From JBDHWG01 sp046328525 (GTDB taxonomy: Bacteria > Chloroflexota > Anaerolineae > Epilineales > JAHCIE01): DNA of 64,000 nt. The notes beneath the pieces are model-generated. The model worked only from the letters and a program-made list of their open reading frames with translations, searched no databases and was not told where the DNA came from. How positions within the stretch are numbered: position 1 is the first letter of the stretch; every line of letters begins with the position of its first letter. Below, one piece after another: positions 63,399-64,000 of this stretch. The stretch covers positions 570,619-634,618 of the forward strand of contig JAXLWK010000004.1 in the NCBI GenBank assembly GCA_046328525.1. Reading direction: 5' to 3'. The position numbers and the translations under genes were made by a program.

Positions 63399-63475
63399 GA
63401 CGGCCGCCGCGAGCCGTCCAGGCTTATTTGCAGAGAAGGCGGCGTCCTGCCCGCTCACAAGGAAGAGAGGACAAC

Positions 63476-63850
63476 TTGGGTCTAATCCTTAGAATCATCA
63501 TCAATGCCCTGGCCGTCGCCGTCACGATCTACCTCGTGCCCGGCATCCAGGGGCCGCAGGTGACGAACCTGAATGCCGTCCTGCAGTATCTCATCATCGG
63601 CATCATCTTCGCCCTGGTCAACGCATTCCTTAAGCCCATCCTCGCCCTTCTCTCCTGCCCCCTGATGCTGCTGACTCTCGGCCTGTTCATTTTCGTCATC
63701 AACGGCTTCTTGCTCTGGCTGACCTCGGTCCTGGCCCAGTGGCTCGGCATTCCTTTCACCATAGATGGCCTGTGGCCGCTGATCCTCGGAACCGTCCTGA
63801 TTAGCGTCGTCAGCTTCATTCTCAACGTCATCGTGCCTGAGCGTCGCTGA
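63476..63850 (+). CDS. YvlD/phage-holin IV-like membrane protein
   Basis: A 124-residue membrane protein with four hydrophobic helices and the family pattern LILRIIINALAVAVTIYLVPGI, LIIGIIFALVNAFLKPILALLSCPLMLLTLGLFIFVINGFLLWL. The DUF (YvlD, phage holin family 4) is typically a small general membrane protein in bacteria; the holin name comes from homology only, and there are no phage genes nearby. A TTG start at 63476 after GGAAGAGAGGAC is preferred to the upstream open frame. It is flanked by two direct copies of a family B repeat, 63183-63250 and 63869-63935. Confidence 0.85.
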   Translation: MGLILRIIINALAVAVTIYLVPGIQGPQVTNLNAVLQYLIIGIIFALVNAFLKPILALLSCPLMLLTLGLFIFVINGFLLWLTSVLAQWLGIPFTIDGLWPLILGTVLISVVSFILNVIVPERR

Positions 63851-63868
63851 TGCTCTGTGACACATGAG

Positions 63869-63935
63869 TTGCGCCTTTTGTAGTACCGACTTTAGTCGTT
63901 GTGGGGCCTGGGAAACGACTGAAGTCGTTACTACG
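63869..63935. repeat. Family B direct repeat, copy 2, downstream of the YvlD-like gene
   Basis: Begins GTTGCGCCTTTTGTAGTACC and carries the CGACTTTAGTCG/CGACTGAAGTCG pair with the same TTGTGGGGCCTGGGAAA spacer as the upstream copy. The two direct copies differ at about five of 67 positions. Confidence 0.85.
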
Positions 63936-64000
63936 CGCCTACCGTGTCATGTGTAACAAACCGCTAACGCGGTGGCGGCACAAAGAGAGCGCGGAAGGGC

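Noticed and set aside
63476..63850. Prophage remnant indicated by a holin-like gene
   Set aside because: No other phage genes (integrase, capsid, tail, lysin) are present, and the family is common as a chromosomal membrane protein.

Overview
The window is GC-rich bacterial chromosome with short intergenic gaps, frequent GTG/TTG starts and good Shine-Dalgarno sites. Several traits together suggest a Chloroflexota bacterium of the Anaerolineae/Caldilineae kind. These are a MalT-like (LAL) LuxR regulator, an S1 protein with only three S1 domains, many exported surface proteins, VanW and DUF58 genes, and many dispersed intergenic palindromic repeats. The phylum assignment is inference; no rRNA or tRNA gene is present to confirm it. 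Candidate sigma70 promoters recur with TTGACA-like -35 boxes, 17-18 bp spacers and TATAAT, TACAAT or TAGAAT -10 boxes.

Layout. 1-8.4 kb: an RNase Sa-like lipoprotein overlapping a barstar-like inhibitor, a DUF4160 pair, an HpaB-family flavin monooxygenase, an exported surface protein, a secreted CLCA-like metalloprotease and a cupin. 8.4-13.8 kb: a 6-phosphogluconate dehydrogenase homologue with altered active site, a metallophosphoesterase and a secreted subtilase with a dockerin-like tail. 13.8-19.5 kb: a LysE exporter and glutamine synthetase on the minus strand behind a leader containing a terminator, then adenylate kinase and an amino-acid permease behind a long leader. 19.5-25.9 kb: a PP2C phosphatase and Ser/Thr kinase pair, small membrane proteins, an MFS transporter, an OsmC fragment, an orphan response regulator and ribosomal protein S1. 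26-36 kb: FtsK, an arylamine N-acetyltransferase carrying an in-frame palindromic insert, a SnoaL-like protein, VanW, RseP and the MoxR/DUF58 pair. 36-43.7 kb: two exported proteins sharing a C-terminal module, then a minus-strand run of 2-hydroxyacid dehydrogenase, radical SAM protein and RraA-like protein. 44-52.7 kb: a methyltransferase, a LAL regulator, four small or unusual genes (including a DUF1254/DUF1214 protein with an extra N-terminal domain and a SHOCT protein) and a second exported surface paralogue. 52.8-55.6 kb: a class IV aminotransferase and the tsaE-tsaB-rimI set. 55.7-64 kb: a DUF92 protein, a repeat-rich stretch, selB with a large coiled-coil gene, an IS4-like insertion sequence with very long inverted repeats, and a YvlD-like membrane protein flanked by direct repeats.

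Functional themes are nitrogen and amino-acid handling (lysE-glnA, permease, aminotransferase), tRNA modification and selenocysteine decoding (tsaE/tsaB/rimI, selB), envelope and secreted proteins, and signalling (kinase/phosphatase, response regulator, LAL regulator). At least five families of dispersed palindromic repeats fill the intergenic spaces, and one member lies inside a reading frame. No CRISPR array, prophage or dedicated defence island was recognised.
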